This document shows, piece by piece, positions 37,561-50,600 of a DNA stretch of 64,000 nucleotides. The first letter of the stretch is position 1. Each line of letters begins with the position of its first letter. The notes beneath the pieces are model-generated. The model was not told the origin of the DNA, made no database searches, and worked only from the letters and a program-made list of their open reading frames with translations. Origin of the DNA: Cherax quadricarinatus (taxonomy: Eukaryota; Arthropoda; Malacostraca; Decapoda; Parastacidae); NCBI RefSeq assembly GCF_038502225.1, contig NC_091303.1, positions 31,909,424 through 31,973,423 of the forward strand. The letters run 5' to 3'. A program made the position numbers and the translations under genes.

Positions 37561-40500
37561 TATTGTTGTTGGTGCTACTGTTGCTATTGCTGCTGCTGTT
37601 GTTGTTGCTGCTGGTGTTATTGTTGTTGGTGCTACTGTTGCTATTGCTGCTGCTGTTGTTGTTGCCGCTGGTGTTATTGTTGTTGGTGCTACTGTTGCTA
37701 TTGCTGCTGCTGTTGTTGTTGCCGCTGGTGTTATTCTTAGTGGTGCTACTGTTGCTATTGCTGCTGCTGTTGTTGTTGCCGCTGGTGTTATTGTTGTTGG
37801 TGCTACTGTTGCTATTGCTGCTGCTGTTGTTGTTGCCGCTGGTGTTATTGTTGTTGGTGCTACTGTTGCTATTGCTGCTGCTGTTGTTGTTGCCGCTGGT
37901 GTTATTGTTGTTGGTGCTACTGTTGCTATTGCTGCTGCTGTTGTTGTTGCCGCTGGTGTTATTCTTAGTGGTGCTACTGTTGCTATTGCTGCTGCTGTTG
38001 TTGTTGTTACCAGTGCTATTGTTGTTGGTGCTACTGTTGCTATTGCTGCTGCTGTTGTTGTTGCTGCTGGTGTTATTGTTGTTGGTGCTACTGTTGCTAT
38101 TGGTGCTGCTGTTGTTGTTGCTGCTGGTGTTATTGTTGTTGGTGCTACTGTTGCTATTGCTGCTGCTGTTGTTGTTGCTGCTGGTGTTATTCTTAGTGGT
38201 GCTACTGTTGCTATTGCTGCTGCTGTTGTTGTTGTTACCAGTGCTATTGTTGTTGGTGCTACTGTTGCTATTGCTGCTGCTGTTGTTGTTGTTACCAGTG
38301 CTATTGTTGTTGGTGCTACTGTTGCTATTGCTGCTGCTGTCGTTGTTGTTACCAGTGCTATTGTTGTTGGTGCTACTGTTGCTATTGCTGCTGCTGTTGT
38401 TGTTGCTGCTGGTGTTATTGTTGTTGGTGCTACTGTTGCTATTGCTGCTACTGTTGTTGTTGCCGCTGGTGTTATTGTTGTTGGTGCTACTGTTGCTATT
38501 GCTGCTGCTGTTGTTGTTGCCGCTGGTGTTTTTCTTATTGGTGCTACTGTTGCTATTGCTGCTGCTGTTGTTGTTGCCGCTGGTGTTATTGTTGTTGGTG
38601 CTACTGTTGCTATTGCTGCTGCTGTTGTTGTTGCTGCTGGTGTTATTGTTGTTGGTGCTACTGTTGCTATTGCTGCTGCTGTTGTTGTTGCTGCTGGTGT
38701 TATTGTTGTTGGTGCTACTGTTGCTATTGCTGCTGCTGTTGTTGTTGCCGCTGGTGTTATTCTTAGTGGTGCTACTGTTGCTATTGCTGCTGCTGTCGTT
38801 GTTGTTACCAGTGCTATTGTTGTTGGTGCTACTGTTGCTATTGCTGCTGCTGTTGTTGTTGCTGCTGGTGTTATTGTTGTTGGTGCTACTGTTGCTATTG
38901 CTGCTGCTGTTGTTGTTGCTGCTGGTGTTATTGTTGTTGGTGCTACTGTTGCTATTGCTGCTGCTGTTGTTGTTGCCGCTGGTGTTATTGTTGTTGGTGC
39001 TACTGTTGCTATTGCTGCTGCTGTTGTTGTTGCCGCTGGTGTTATTCTTAGTAGTGCTACTGTTGCTATTGCTGCTGCTGTCGTTGTTGTTACCAGTGCT
39101 ATTGTTGTTGGTGCTACTGTTGCTATTGCTGCTGCTGTTGTTGTTGCTGCTGGTGTTATTGTTGTTGGTGCTACTGTTGCTATTGCTGCTGCTGTTGTTG
39201 TTGCCGCTGGTGTTATTGTTGTTGGTGCTACTGTTGCTATTGCTGCTACTGTTGTTGTTGTTACCAGTGCTATTGTTGTTGGTGCTACTGTTGCTATTGC
39301 TGCTACTGTTGTTGTTGTTACCAGTGTTATTGTTGTTGGTGCTACTGTTGCTATTGCTGCTGCTGTTGTTGCTGCTGGTGTTATAGTTGTTGGTGCTACT
39401 GTTGCTATTGCTGCTGCTGTTGTTGTTGCCGCTGGTGTTATTGTTGTTGGTGCTACTGTTGCTATTGCTGCTGCTGTTGTTGTTGCCGCTGGTGTTATTC
39501 TTAGTGGTGCTACTGTTGCTATTGCTGCTGCTGTCGTTGTTGTTACCAGTGCTATTGTTGTTGGTGCTACTGTTGCTATTGCTGCTGCTGTTGTTGTTGC
39601 TGCTGGTGTTATTGTTGTTGGTGCTACTGTTGCTATTGCTGCTGCTGTTGTTGTTGCCGCTGGTGTTATTGTTGTTGGTGCTACTGTTGCTATTGCTGCT
39701 ACTGTTGTTGTTGTTACCAGTGCTATTGTTGTTGGTGCTACTGTTGCTATTGCTGCTGCTGTTGTTGTTGCTGCTGGTGTTATTGTTGTTGGTGCTACTG
39801 TTGCTATTGCTGCTGCTGTTGTTGTTGCCGCTGGTGTTATTGTTGTTGGTGCTACTGTTGCTATTGCTGCTGCTGTTGTTGTTGCTGCAGGTGTTATTGT
39901 TGTTGGTGCTACTGTTGCTATTGCTGCTGCTGTTGTTGTTGCCGCTGGTGTTATTGTTGTTGGTGCTACTGTTGCTATTGCTGCTGCTGTTGTTGTTGCC
40001 GCTGGTGTTATAGTTAGTGGTGCTACTGTTGCTATTGCTGCTGCTGTCGTTGTTGTTACCAGTGCTATTGTTGTTGGTGCTACTGTTGCTATTGCTGCTG
40101 CTGTTGTTGTTGCTGCTGGTGTTATTGTTGTTGGTGCTACTGTTGCTATTGCTGCTGCTGTTGTTGTTGCCGCTGGTGTTATTGTTGTTGGTGCTACTGT
40201 TGCTATTGCTGCTGCTGTCGTTGTTGTTACCAGTGCTATTGTTGTTGGTGCTACTGTTGCTATTGCTGCTGCTGTTGTTGTTGCTGCTGGTGTTATTGTT
40301 GTTGGTGCTACTGTTGCTATTGCTGCTGCTGCTGTTGTTGTTGCAGCTGGTGTTATTGTTGTTGGTGCTACTGTTGCTATTGCTGCTGCTGTTGTTGTTG
40401 CCGCTGGTGTTATTCTTAGTGGTGCTACTGTTGCTATTGCTGCTGCTGTTGTTGTTGCCGCTGGTGTTATTGTTGTTGGTGCTACTGTTGCTATTGCTGC

Positions 40501-43500
40501 TGCTGTTGTTGTTGCTGCTGGTGTTATTGTTGTTGGTGCTACTGTTGCTATTGCTGCTGCTGTTGTTGTTGCTGCTGGTGTTATTGTTGTTGGTGCTACT
40601 GTTGCTATTGCTGCTGCTGTTGTTGTTGCCGCTGGTGTTATTCTTAGTGGTGCTACTGTTGCTATTGCTGCTGCTGTCGTTGTTGTTACCAGTGCTATTG
40701 TTTTTGGTGCTACTGTTGCTATTGCTGCTGCTGTTGTTGTTGCTGCTGGTGTTATTGTTGTTGGTGCTACTGTTGCTATTGCTGCTGCTGTTGTTGTTGC
40801 TGCTGGTGTTATTGTTGTTGGTGCTACTGTTGCTATTGCTGCTGCTGTTGTTGTTGCCGCTGGTGTTATTGTTGTTGGTGCTACTGTTGCTATTGCTGCT
40901 GCTGTTGTTGTTGCCGCTGGTGTTATTCTTAGTGGTGCTACTGTTGCTATTGCTGCTGCTGTCGTTGTTGTTACCAGTGCTATTGTTGTTGGTGCTACTG
41001 TTGCTATTGCTGCTGCTGTTGTTGTTGGTGCTGGTGTTATTGTTGTTGGTGCTACTGTTGCTATTGCTGCTGCTGTTGTTGTTGCCGCTGGTGTTACTTT
41101 TGTTGGTGCTACTGTTGCTATTGCTGCTACTGTTGTTGTTGTTACCAGTGCTATTGTTGTTGGTGCTACTGTTGCTATTGCTGCTACTGTTGTTGTTGTT
41201 ACCAGTGTTATTGTTGTTGGTGCTACTGTTGCTATTGCTGCTGCTGTTGTTGTTGCTGCTGGTGTTATTGTTGTTGGTGCTACTGTTGCTATTGCTGCTG
41301 CTGTTGTTGTTGCCGCTGGTGTTATTGTTGTTGGTGCTACTGTTGCTATTGCTGCTGCTGTTGTTGTTGCCGCTGGTGTTATTCTTAGTGGTGCTACTGT
41401 TGCTATTGCTGCTGCTGTCGTTGTTGTTACCAGTGCTAATGTTGTTGGTGCTACTGTTGCTATTGCTGCTGCTGTTGTTGTTGCTGCTGGTGTTATTGTT
41501 GTTGGTGCAACTGTTGCTATTGCTGCTGCTGTTGTTGTTGCCGCTGGTGTTATTCTTAGTGGTGCTACTGTTGCTATTGCTGCTGCTGTCGTTGTTGTTG
41601 CAGTGCTATTGTTGTTGGTGCTACTGTTGCTATTGCTGCTGCTGTTGTTGTTGCTGCTGGTGTTATTGTTGTTGGTGCTACTGTTGCTATTGCTGCTACT
41701 GTTGTTGTTGTTACCAGTGCTATTGTTGTTGGTGCTACTGTTGCTATTGCTGCTACTGATGTTGTTGTTACCAGTGTTATTGTTGTTGGTGCTACTGTTG
41801 CTATTGCTGCTGCTGTTGTTGTTGCTGCTGGTGTTATTGTTGTTGGTGCTACTGTTGCTATTGCTGCTGCTGTTGTTGTTGCAGCTGGTGTTATTGTTGT
41901 TGGTGCTACTGTTGCTATTGCTGCTGCTGTTGTTGTTGCCGCGGGTGTTATTCTTATTGTTGTTGGTGCTACTGTTGCTATTGCTGCTGCTGTTGTTGTT
42001 GCAGCTGGTGTTATTGTTGTTGGTGCTACTGTTGCTATTGCTGCTGCTGTTGTTGTTGCCGCTGGTGTTATTCTTAGTGGTGCTACTGTTGCTATTGCTG
42101 CTGCTGTTGTTGTTGCCGCTGGTGTTATTGTTGTTGGTGCTACTGTTGCTATTGCTGCTGCTGTTGTTGTTGCTGCTGGTGTTATTGTTGTTGGTGCTAC
42201 TGTTGCTATTGCTGCTGCTGTTGTTGTTGCTGCTGGTGTTATTGTTGTTGGTGCTACTGTTGCTATTGCTGCTGCTGTTGTTGTTGCCGCTGGTGTTATT
42301 CTTAGTGGTGCTACTGTTGCTATTGCTGCTGCTGTCGTTGTTGTTACCAGTGCTATTGTTTTTGGTGCTACTGTTGCTATTGCTGCTGCTGTTGTTGCTG
42401 CTGGTGTTATTGTTGTTGGTGCTACTGTTGCTATTGCTGCTGCTGTTGTTGTTGCTGCTGGTGTTATTGTTGTTGGTGCTACTGTTGCTATTGCTGCTGC
42501 TGTTGTTGTTGCTGCTGGTGTTATTGTTGTTGGTGCTACTGTTGCTATTGCTGCTGCTGTTGTTGTTGCCGCTGGTGTTATTGTTGTTGGTGCTACTGTT
42601 GCTATTGCTGCTGCTGTTGTTGTTGCCGCTGGTGTTATTCTTAGTGGTGCTACTGTTGCTATTGCTGCTGCTGTCGTTGTTGTTACCAGTGCTATTGTTG
42701 TTGGTGCTACTGTTGCTATTGCTGCTGCTGTTGTTGTTGCTGCTGGTGTTATTGTTGTTGGTGCTACTGTTGCTATTGCTGCTGCTGTTGTTGTTGCTGC
42801 TGGTGTTATTGTTGTTGGTGCTACTGTTGCTATTGCTGCTGCTGTTGTTGTTGCCGCTGGTGTTATTGTTGTTGGTGCTACTGTTGCTATTGCTGCTGCT
42901 GTTGTTGTTGCCGCTGGTGTTATTCTTAGTGGTGCTACTGTTGCTATTGCTGCTGCTGTCGTTGTTGTTACCAGTGCTATTGTTGTTGGTGCTACTGTTG
43001 CTATTGCTGCTGCTGTTGTTGTTGGTGCTGGTGTTATTGTTGTTGGTGCTACTGTTGCTATTGCTGCTGCTGTTGTTGTTGCCGCTGGTGTTACTTTTGT
43101 TGGTGCTACTGTTGCTATTGCTGCTACTGTTGTTGTTGTTACCAGTGCTATTGTTGTTGGTGCTACTGTTGCTATTGCTGCTACTGTTGTTGTTGTTACC
43201 AGTGTTATTGTTGTTGGTGCTACTGTTGCTATTGCTGCTGCTGTTGTTGTTGCTGCTGGTGTTATTGTTGTTTGTGCTACTGTTGCTATTGCTGCTGCTG
43301 TTGTTGTTGCCGCTGGTGTTATTGTTGTTGGTGCTACTGTTGCTATTGCTGCTGCTGTTGTTGTTGCCGCTGGTGTTATTCTTAGTGGTGCTACTGTTGC
43401 TATTGCTGCTGCTGTCGTTGTTGTTACCAGTGCTATTGTTGTTGGTGCTACTGTTGCTATTGCTGCTGCTGTTGTTGTTGCTGCTGGTGTTATTGTTGTT

Positions 43501-46500
43501 GGTGCTACTGTTGCTATTGCTGCTGCTGTTGTTGTTGCCGCTGGTGTTATTCTTAGTGGTGCTACTGTTGCTATTGCTGCTGCTGTCGTTGTTGTTACCA
43601 GTGCTATTGTTGTTGGTGCTACTGTTGCTATTGCTGCTGCTGTTGTTGTTGCTGCTGGTGTTATTGTTGTTGGTGCTACTGTTGCTATTGCTGCTACTGT
43701 TGTTGTTGTTACCAGTGCTATTGTTGTTGGTGCTACTGTTGCTATTGCTGCTACTGATGTTGTTGTTACCAGTGTTATTGTTGTTGGTGCTACTGTTGCT
43801 ATTGCTGCTGCTGTTGTTGTTGCTGCTGGTGTTATTGTTGTTGGTGCTACTGTTGCTATTGCTGCTGCTGTTGTTGTTGCCGCTGGTGTTATTGTTGTTG
43901 GTGCTACTGTTGCTATTGCTGCTGCTGTTGTTGTTGCCGCTGGTGTTATTCTTAGTGGTGCTACTGTTGCTATTGCTGCTGCTGTCGTTGTTGTTACCAG
44001 TGCTATTGTTGTTGGTGCTACTGTTGCTATTGCTGCTGCTGTTGTTGTTGCTGCTGGTGTTATTGTTGTTGGTGCTACTGTTGCTATTGCTGCTGCTGTT
44101 GTTGTTGCTGCTGGTGTTATTGTTGTTGGTGCTACTGTTGCTATTGCTGCTACTGTTGTTGTTGTTACCAGTGCTTTTGTTGTTGGTGCTACTGTTGCTA
44201 TTGCTGCTGCTGTTGTTGTTGCTGCTGGTGTTATTGTTGTTGGTGCTACTGTTGCTATTGCTGCTGCTGTTGTTGTTGCCGCTGGTGTTATTGTTGTTGG
44301 TGCTACTGTTGCTATTGCTGCTGCTGTTGTTGTTGCTGCTTGTGTTATTGTTGTTGGTGCTACTGTTGCTATTGCTGCTGCTGTTGTTGTTGCCGCTGGT
44401 GTTATTGTTGTTGGTGCTACTGTTGCTATTGCTGCTGCTGTTGTTGTTGCCGCTGGTGTTATTCTTAGTGGTGCTACTGTTGCTATTGCTGCTGCTGTCG
44501 TTGTTGTTACCAGTGCTATTGTTGTTGGTGCTACTGTTGCTATTGCTTCTGCTGTTGTTGTTGCTGCTGGTGTTATTGTTGTTGGTGCTACTGTTGCTAT
44601 TGCTGCTGCTGTTGTTGTTGCCGCTGGTGTTATTGTTGTTGGTGCTACTGTTGCTATTGCTGCTACTGTTGTTGTTGTTACCAGTGCTATTGTTGTTGTT
44701 GCTACTGTTGCTATTGCTGCTGCTGTTGTTGTTGCTGCTGGTGTTATTGTTGTTGGTGCTACTGTTGCTATTGCTGCTGCTGTTGTTGTTGCCGCTGGTG
44801 TTATTGTTGTTGGTGCTACTGTTGCTATTGCTGCTACTGTTGTTGTTGTTACCAGTGCTATTGTTGTTGGTGCTACTGTTGCTATTGCTGCTACTGTTGT
44901 TGTTGTTACCAGTGCTATTGTTGTTGGTGCTACTGTTGCTATTGCTGCTACTGTTGTTGTTGTTACCAGTGTTATTGTTGTTGGTGCTACTGTTGCTATT
45001 GCTGCTGCTGTTGTTGTTGCTGCTGGTGTTATTGTTGTTGGTGCTACTGTTGCTATTGCTGCTGCTGTTGTTGTTGCCGCTGGTGTTATTGTTGTTGGTG
45101 CTCCTGTTGCTATTGCTGCTGCTGTTGTTGTTGCCGCTGGTGTTATTCTTAGTGGTGCTACTGTTGCTATTGCTGCTGCTGTCGTTGTTGTTACCAGTGC
45201 TATTGTTGTTGGTGCTACTGTTGCTATTGCTGCTGCTGTTGTTGTTGCAGCTGGTGTTATTGTTGTTGGTGCTACTGTTGCTATTGCTGCTTGTTGTTGT
45301 TGCCGCTGGTGTTATTCTTAGTGTGCTACTGTTGTGCTGCTGCTGTTGTTGTTGCTGCTGGTGTTATTGTTGTTGGTGCTACTGTTGCTATTGCTGCTGC
45401 TGTTGTTGTTGCCGCTGGTGTTATTGTTGTTGGTGCTACTGTTGCTATTGCTGCTACTGTTGTTGTTGTTACCAGTGCTATTGTTTTTGGTGCTACTGTG
45501 CTATTGCTGCTGCTGTTGTTGCTGCTGGTGTTATTGTTGTTGGTGCTACTGTTGCTATTGCTGCTGCTGTTGTTGTTGCTGCTGGTGTTATTGTTGTTGG
45601 TGCTACTGTTGCTATTGCTGCTGATGTTGTTGTTGTTACCAGTGCTATTGTTGTTGGTGCTACTGTTGCTATTGCTGCTGCTGTTGTTGTTGTTGCCAGT
45701 GTTATTGTTGTGGTGCTACTGTTGCTATTGCTGCTGCTGTTGTTGTTGCTGCTGGTGTTATTGTTGTTGGTGCTACTGTTGCTATTGCTGCTGCTGTTGT
45801 TGTTGCCGCTGGTGTTATTGTTGTTGGTGCTACTGTTGCTATTGCTGCTGCTGTTGTTGTTGCTGCTGGTGTTATTGTTGTTGGTGCTACTGTTGCTATT
45901 GCTGCTGCTGTTGTTGTTGCCGCTGGTGTTATTGTTGTTGGTGCTACTGTTGCTATTGCTGCTGCTGTTGTTGTTGCCGCTGGTGTTATTCTTAGTGGTG
46001 CTACTGTTGCTATTGCTGCTGCTGTCGTTGTTGTTACCAGTGCTATTGTTGTTGGTGCTACTGTTGCTATTGCTGCTGCTGTTGTTGTTGCTGCTGGTGT
46101 TATTGTTGTTGGTGCTACTGTTGCTATTGCTGCTGCTGTTGTTGTTGCCGCTGGTGTTATTGTTGTTGGTGCTACTGTTGCTATTGCTGCTACTGTTGTT
46201 GTTGTTACCAGTGCTATTGTTGTTGGTGCTACTGTTGCTATTGCTGCTGCTGTCGTTGTTGTTACCAGTGCTATTGTTGTTGGTGCTACTGTTGCTATTG
46301 CTGCTGCTGTTGTTGTTGCTGCTGGTGTTATTGTTGTTGGTGCTACTGTTGCTATTGCTGCTGCTGTTGTTGTTGCCGCTGGTGTTATTGTTGTTGGTGC
46401 TACTGTTGCTATTGCTGCTGTTGTTGTTGCTGCTGGTGTTATTGTTGTTGGAGCTACTGTTGCTATTGCTGCTGCTGTTGTTGTTGCCGCTGGTGTTATT

Positions 46501-47085
46501 GTTGTTGGTGCTACTGTTGCTATTGCTGCTACTGTTGTTGTTGTTACCAGTGCTATTGTTGTTGGTGCTACTGTTGCTATTGCTGCTGCTGTTGTTGTTG
46601 CTGCTGGTGTTATTGTTGTTGGTGCTACTGTTGCTATTGCTGCTGCTGTCGTTGTTGTTACGAGTGCTATTGTTGTTGGTGCTACTGTTGCTACTGCTGC
46701 TGCTGTTGTTGTTGCTGCTGGTGTTATTGTTGTTGGTGCTACTGTTGCTATTGCTGCTGCTGTTGTTGTTGCCGCTGGTGTTATTGTTGTTGGTGCTACT
46801 GTTGCTATTGCTGCTACTGTTGTTGTTGTTACCAGTGCTATTGTTGTTGGTGCTACTGTTGCTATTGCTGCTACTGTTGTTGTTGTTACCAGTGTTATTG
46901 TTGTTGGTGCTACTGTTGCTATTGCTGCTGCTGTTGTTGTTGCTGCTGGTGTTATTGTTGTTGGTGCTACTGTTGTTATTGCTGCTGCTGTTGTTGTTGC
47001 CGCTGGTGTTATTGTTGTTGGTGCTACTGTTGCTATTGCTGCTGCTGTTGTTGTTGCCGCTGGTGTTATTTTTGTTGATGCTACT

Positions 47086-47600
47086 GTTACTATTGCTACA
47101 GCTCTTGTTCTTGCTGCTCTTGTTATTGTTACTGCTGTTGTTGTTGTTACTAATGTTATTGTTGTTGGTGCTACGGTTGTTATTGCTACTGCTGTTGTTG
47201 TTGCTACTACGGTTATTATTGTTGGTGCTACTGTTGATATAGCTACTGCTTTTGTTGTTGCTGGACTTGTTGTTGGTGGTGCTGCTGCTGTGGGTGCTAC
47301 GGTTGGTGGTACTTGCTGTTGGTGCTACTGTTGCTGGTGCTACGTTGTTGTTGCTGCTGATGTTATTGTTGTTGGTGCTATTGTTGTTATTGCTACTGCT
47401 GCTGTTGTTGTCATTGCATCTTTTGCTTCTGCTATTGTAGTTGCTACAGCTCTTGCTTTACTATTGTAGTTGCTGCTCTTATTGCTTTACTATTGCAGTA
47501 GCTGTTGTTATTGCGTTACTGTTGTGGTTGCTGTTGTATTGCTTTATTGTCGTAGTTGCTGCATCTGTTGCTTTACTATTATAAATGCTGTTTTATTGCT
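47086..47600. repeat. Degenerate right edge of the 57-bp array
   Basis: Triplet texture (GTT, GCT, ACT, ATT) continues but the 57-bp period is lost. New triplets such as CTT, TTT and TCT and short local repeats appear (a TTGCTTTACTATT-type unit of about 30-36 bp near 47450-47580). This is the pattern expected at array edges that unequal exchange no longer homogenises. Confidence 0.75.
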
Positions 47601-47636
47601 TTACTTTTGTAGCCGAAGCTAGTTTTTGTGCTTGTA

Positions 47637-50600
47637 CTATTGTTGCTGCTAGTTCTCGTGCTTCTACTATTGTTGCTGCTAGTTCTCGTGCTTCTACTAT
47701 TGTTGCTGCTAGTTCTCGTGCTTCTACTGTTGTTACTGCTAGTTCTCGTGCTTTTACTATTGTTGCTGCTAGTTCTCGTGCTTCTACTATTGTTGCTGCT
47801 AGTTCTCGTGCTTCTACTGTTGTTACTGCTAGTTCTCGTGCTTTTACTATTGTTGCTGCTAGTTCTCGTGCTTCTACTATTGTTGCTGCTAGTTCTCGTG
47901 CTTCTACTATTGTTGCTGCTAGTTCTCGTGCTTCTACTGTTGTTACTGCTAGTTCTCGTGCTTTTACTATTGTTGCTGCTAGTTCTCGTGCTTCTACTAT
48001 TGTTGCTGCTAGTTCTCGTGCTTCTACTGTTGTTACTGCTAGTTCTCGTGCTTTTACTATTGTTGCTGCTAGTACTCGTGCTTCTACTATTGTTGCTGCT
48101 AGTTCTCGTGCTTCTACTATTGTTGCTGCTAGTTCTCGTGCTTCTACTATTGTTGCTGCTAGTTCTCGTGCTTCTACTATTGTTGCTGCTAGTTCTCGTG
48201 CTTCTACTATTGTTGCTGCTAGTTCTCGTGCTTCTACTATTGTTGCTGCTAGTTCTCGTGCTTCTACTGATATTGCTGCTAGTTCTCGTGCTTCTACTGT
48301 TGTTGCTGATAGTTCTCATGCTTCTACTATTGTTGTTGCTAGTTCTCGCGCTTCTACTATTGTTGCTGCTAGTTCTCGTGCTTCTACTATTGTTGCTGCT
48401 AGTTCTCGTGCTTCTACTATTATTGGTGTTAGTTCTCGTGCTTCTACTATTGTTGCTGCTAGTTCTCGTGCTTCTACTGTTGTTGCTGCTATTTCTCGTG
48501 CTTATACTATTGTTGCTGCTAGTTCTCGCGTTTCTAATGTTGTTGCTGCTAGTTCTCGTGCTTCTACTATTGTTGCTGCTAGTTCTCGTGCTTCTACAGT
48601 TGTTGCTACTAGTTCTCGAGCTTCCACTATTGTTGCTGCTAGTTCTCGTGCTTCTACTGATGTTGCTGCTAGTTCTCGTGCTTCTGCTATTGTTGCTACT
48701 AGTTCTCGTGCTTTTACTATTGTTGCTACTAGTTCTCGCGCTTCTACTATTGTTGCTGCTAGTTCTCGTGCTTCTACTATTGTTGCTGCTAGTTCTCGTG
48801 ATTCTACTGTTGTTGCTGCTAGTTCTCGCGATTCTACTATTGTCGCTGCTAGTTCTCGTGCTTCTACTATTGCTGCTGCTAGTTCTCGCGATTCTACTGT
48901 TGTTGCTGCTAGTTCTCGTGCTTCTACTGTTGTTGCTGCTAGTTCTCGTGCTTCTACTACTGCTGCTGCTAGTTCTCGTGCTTCTACTATTTTTGCTGCT
49001 AGTTCTCGTGCTTCTACTGTTGCTGCTGCTAGTTCTCGTGCTTCTACTATTGTTGCTGCTAGTTCTCGTGCTTCTACTATTGTTGCTACTAGTTCTCGTG
49101 CTTCCACTATTGTTGCTGCTAGTTTTCCTCCTTCTACTATTGTTGCTGCTAGTTCTCGTGCTTCTACTATTGTTGCTGCTAGTTCTCGTGATTCTACTGT
49201 TGTTGCTGTATGTTCTCGTGATTCTACTATTGTTGCTGCTAATTCTCGTGCTTCTGCTATTGTTGCTGCTAGTTCTCGTGCTTCTACTGTTGTTGCTGCT
49301 AGTTTTCCTCCTTCTACTATTGTTGCTGAAAGTTCTCGTGCTTCTACTATTGTTGCTGCTAGTTCTCGTGATTCTACTGTTGTTGCTGCTAGTTCTCGTG
49401 ATTCTACTATTGTTGCTGCTAGTTCTCGTGCTTCTACTATTGCTGCTGCTAGTTCTCGTGCTTCTACTGTTGTTGCTGCTAGTTTTCGTGCTTCTACTAC
49501 TGTTGCTGCTAGTTCTCGTGCTTCTACTGTGGTTGCTGCTAGTTTCGTGCTTCTACTATTGTTGCTGCTAGTTCCCGTGCTTCTACTGTTGTTGCTGCTA
49601 GTTCTCCTGCTTCTACTATTGTTGCTACAAGTTCTCATGCTTCTACTGTTGTTGCTGCTAGTTCTCGTGCTTCTACTGTTGTTGCTGCTAGTTTTCGTGC
49701 TTCTACTATTGTTGCTGCTAGTTCTCGTGCTTCTACTGTGGTTGCTGCTAGTTCTCGTGCTTCTACTATTGTTGCTGCTAGTTCTCGTGCTTCTACTGTT
49801 GTTGCTGCTAGTTCTCGTGCTTCTACTATTGTTGCTGCTAGTTCTCGTGCTTCTACTGTTGTTGCTGCTAGTTTTCCTGCTTCTACTATTGTTACTGCTA
49901 GTTCTCATGCTTCTACTGTTGTTGCGGTTAGTTCTTTTACTTCTATTGTTGTTGCTGCTAGTTTTCCTACTTCTAATATTGTTGCTGCTAGTTCTCGTGC
50001 TTCTACTGTTATTGCTACTAGTTCTCGTGCTTCTACTATTGTTGCTGCAAGTTCTCGTGCTTCTACTGTTGTTGCTGCTAGTTCTCGTGCTTCTACTGTT
50101 GTTGCTGCTAGTTCTCGTGCTTCTACTGTTGTTGCTGCTAGTTTTCGTGCTTCTACTGTGGTTGCTGCTAGTTCTCGTGCTTCTACTATTGTTGCTGCTA
50201 GTTCTCGTGCTTCTACTGTTATTGCTACTAGTTCTCGTGCTTCTACTATTGTTGCTGCTAGTTCTCGTGCTTCTACTGTTGTTGCTGCTAGTTCTCGTGC
50301 TTCTGCTATTGTTGCTGCTAGTTCTCGTGCTTCTGCTGTTGTTGCTGCTAGTTTTCCTGCTTCTACTATTTTTGCTGCTAGTTCTCGTGCTTCTACTATT
50401 GTTGCTGCTAGTTATCATGCTTCTACTCATGTTTCTGCTAGTTCTTATGCTTCTACTATTGTTTCTGCTAGTTCTCGTGCTTCAACTATTGTTGCTGCTA
50501 GTTCTCGTGCTTCTACTATTGCTGCTGCTAGTTCTCGTGCTTCTACTGTTGTTGCTGCTAGTTCTCGTGCTTCTACTCTTGTTTCTGCTAGTTCTTTTGT

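Larger units (their letters stand above)
32128..47085. repeat. 57-bp minisatellite array, about 15 kb
   Basis: About 262 copies of a 57-bp (19-triplet) unit in two main types. Type A ends GTTGCCGCTGGT or GTTGCTGCTGGT; type B ends GTTGTTACCAGTG and usually has GCTGCTACTG or GCTGTCGTTG. Shared parts are ATTGTTGTTGGTGCTACTG and TTGCTATTGCTGCT. Almost every triplet in one plus frame ends in T. Long frames rich in Leu/Val (up to 1,879 codons on +, 669 on -) follow from this composition and I do not treat them as genes. Types A and B alternate irregularly, and kilobase blocks are duplicated at fixed offsets. The array starts sharply near 32128 and decays gradually after 47085. Confidence 0.97.

Noticed and set aside
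32079..47242. Very long Leu/Val-rich open frames (up to 1,879 codons), looking like giant membrane proteins
   Set aside because: The NTN phase of a T-every-third-base repeat cannot contain stops and can only encode hydrophobic residues. The other strand and phase are open too, and the frame follows the 57-bp unit exactly.
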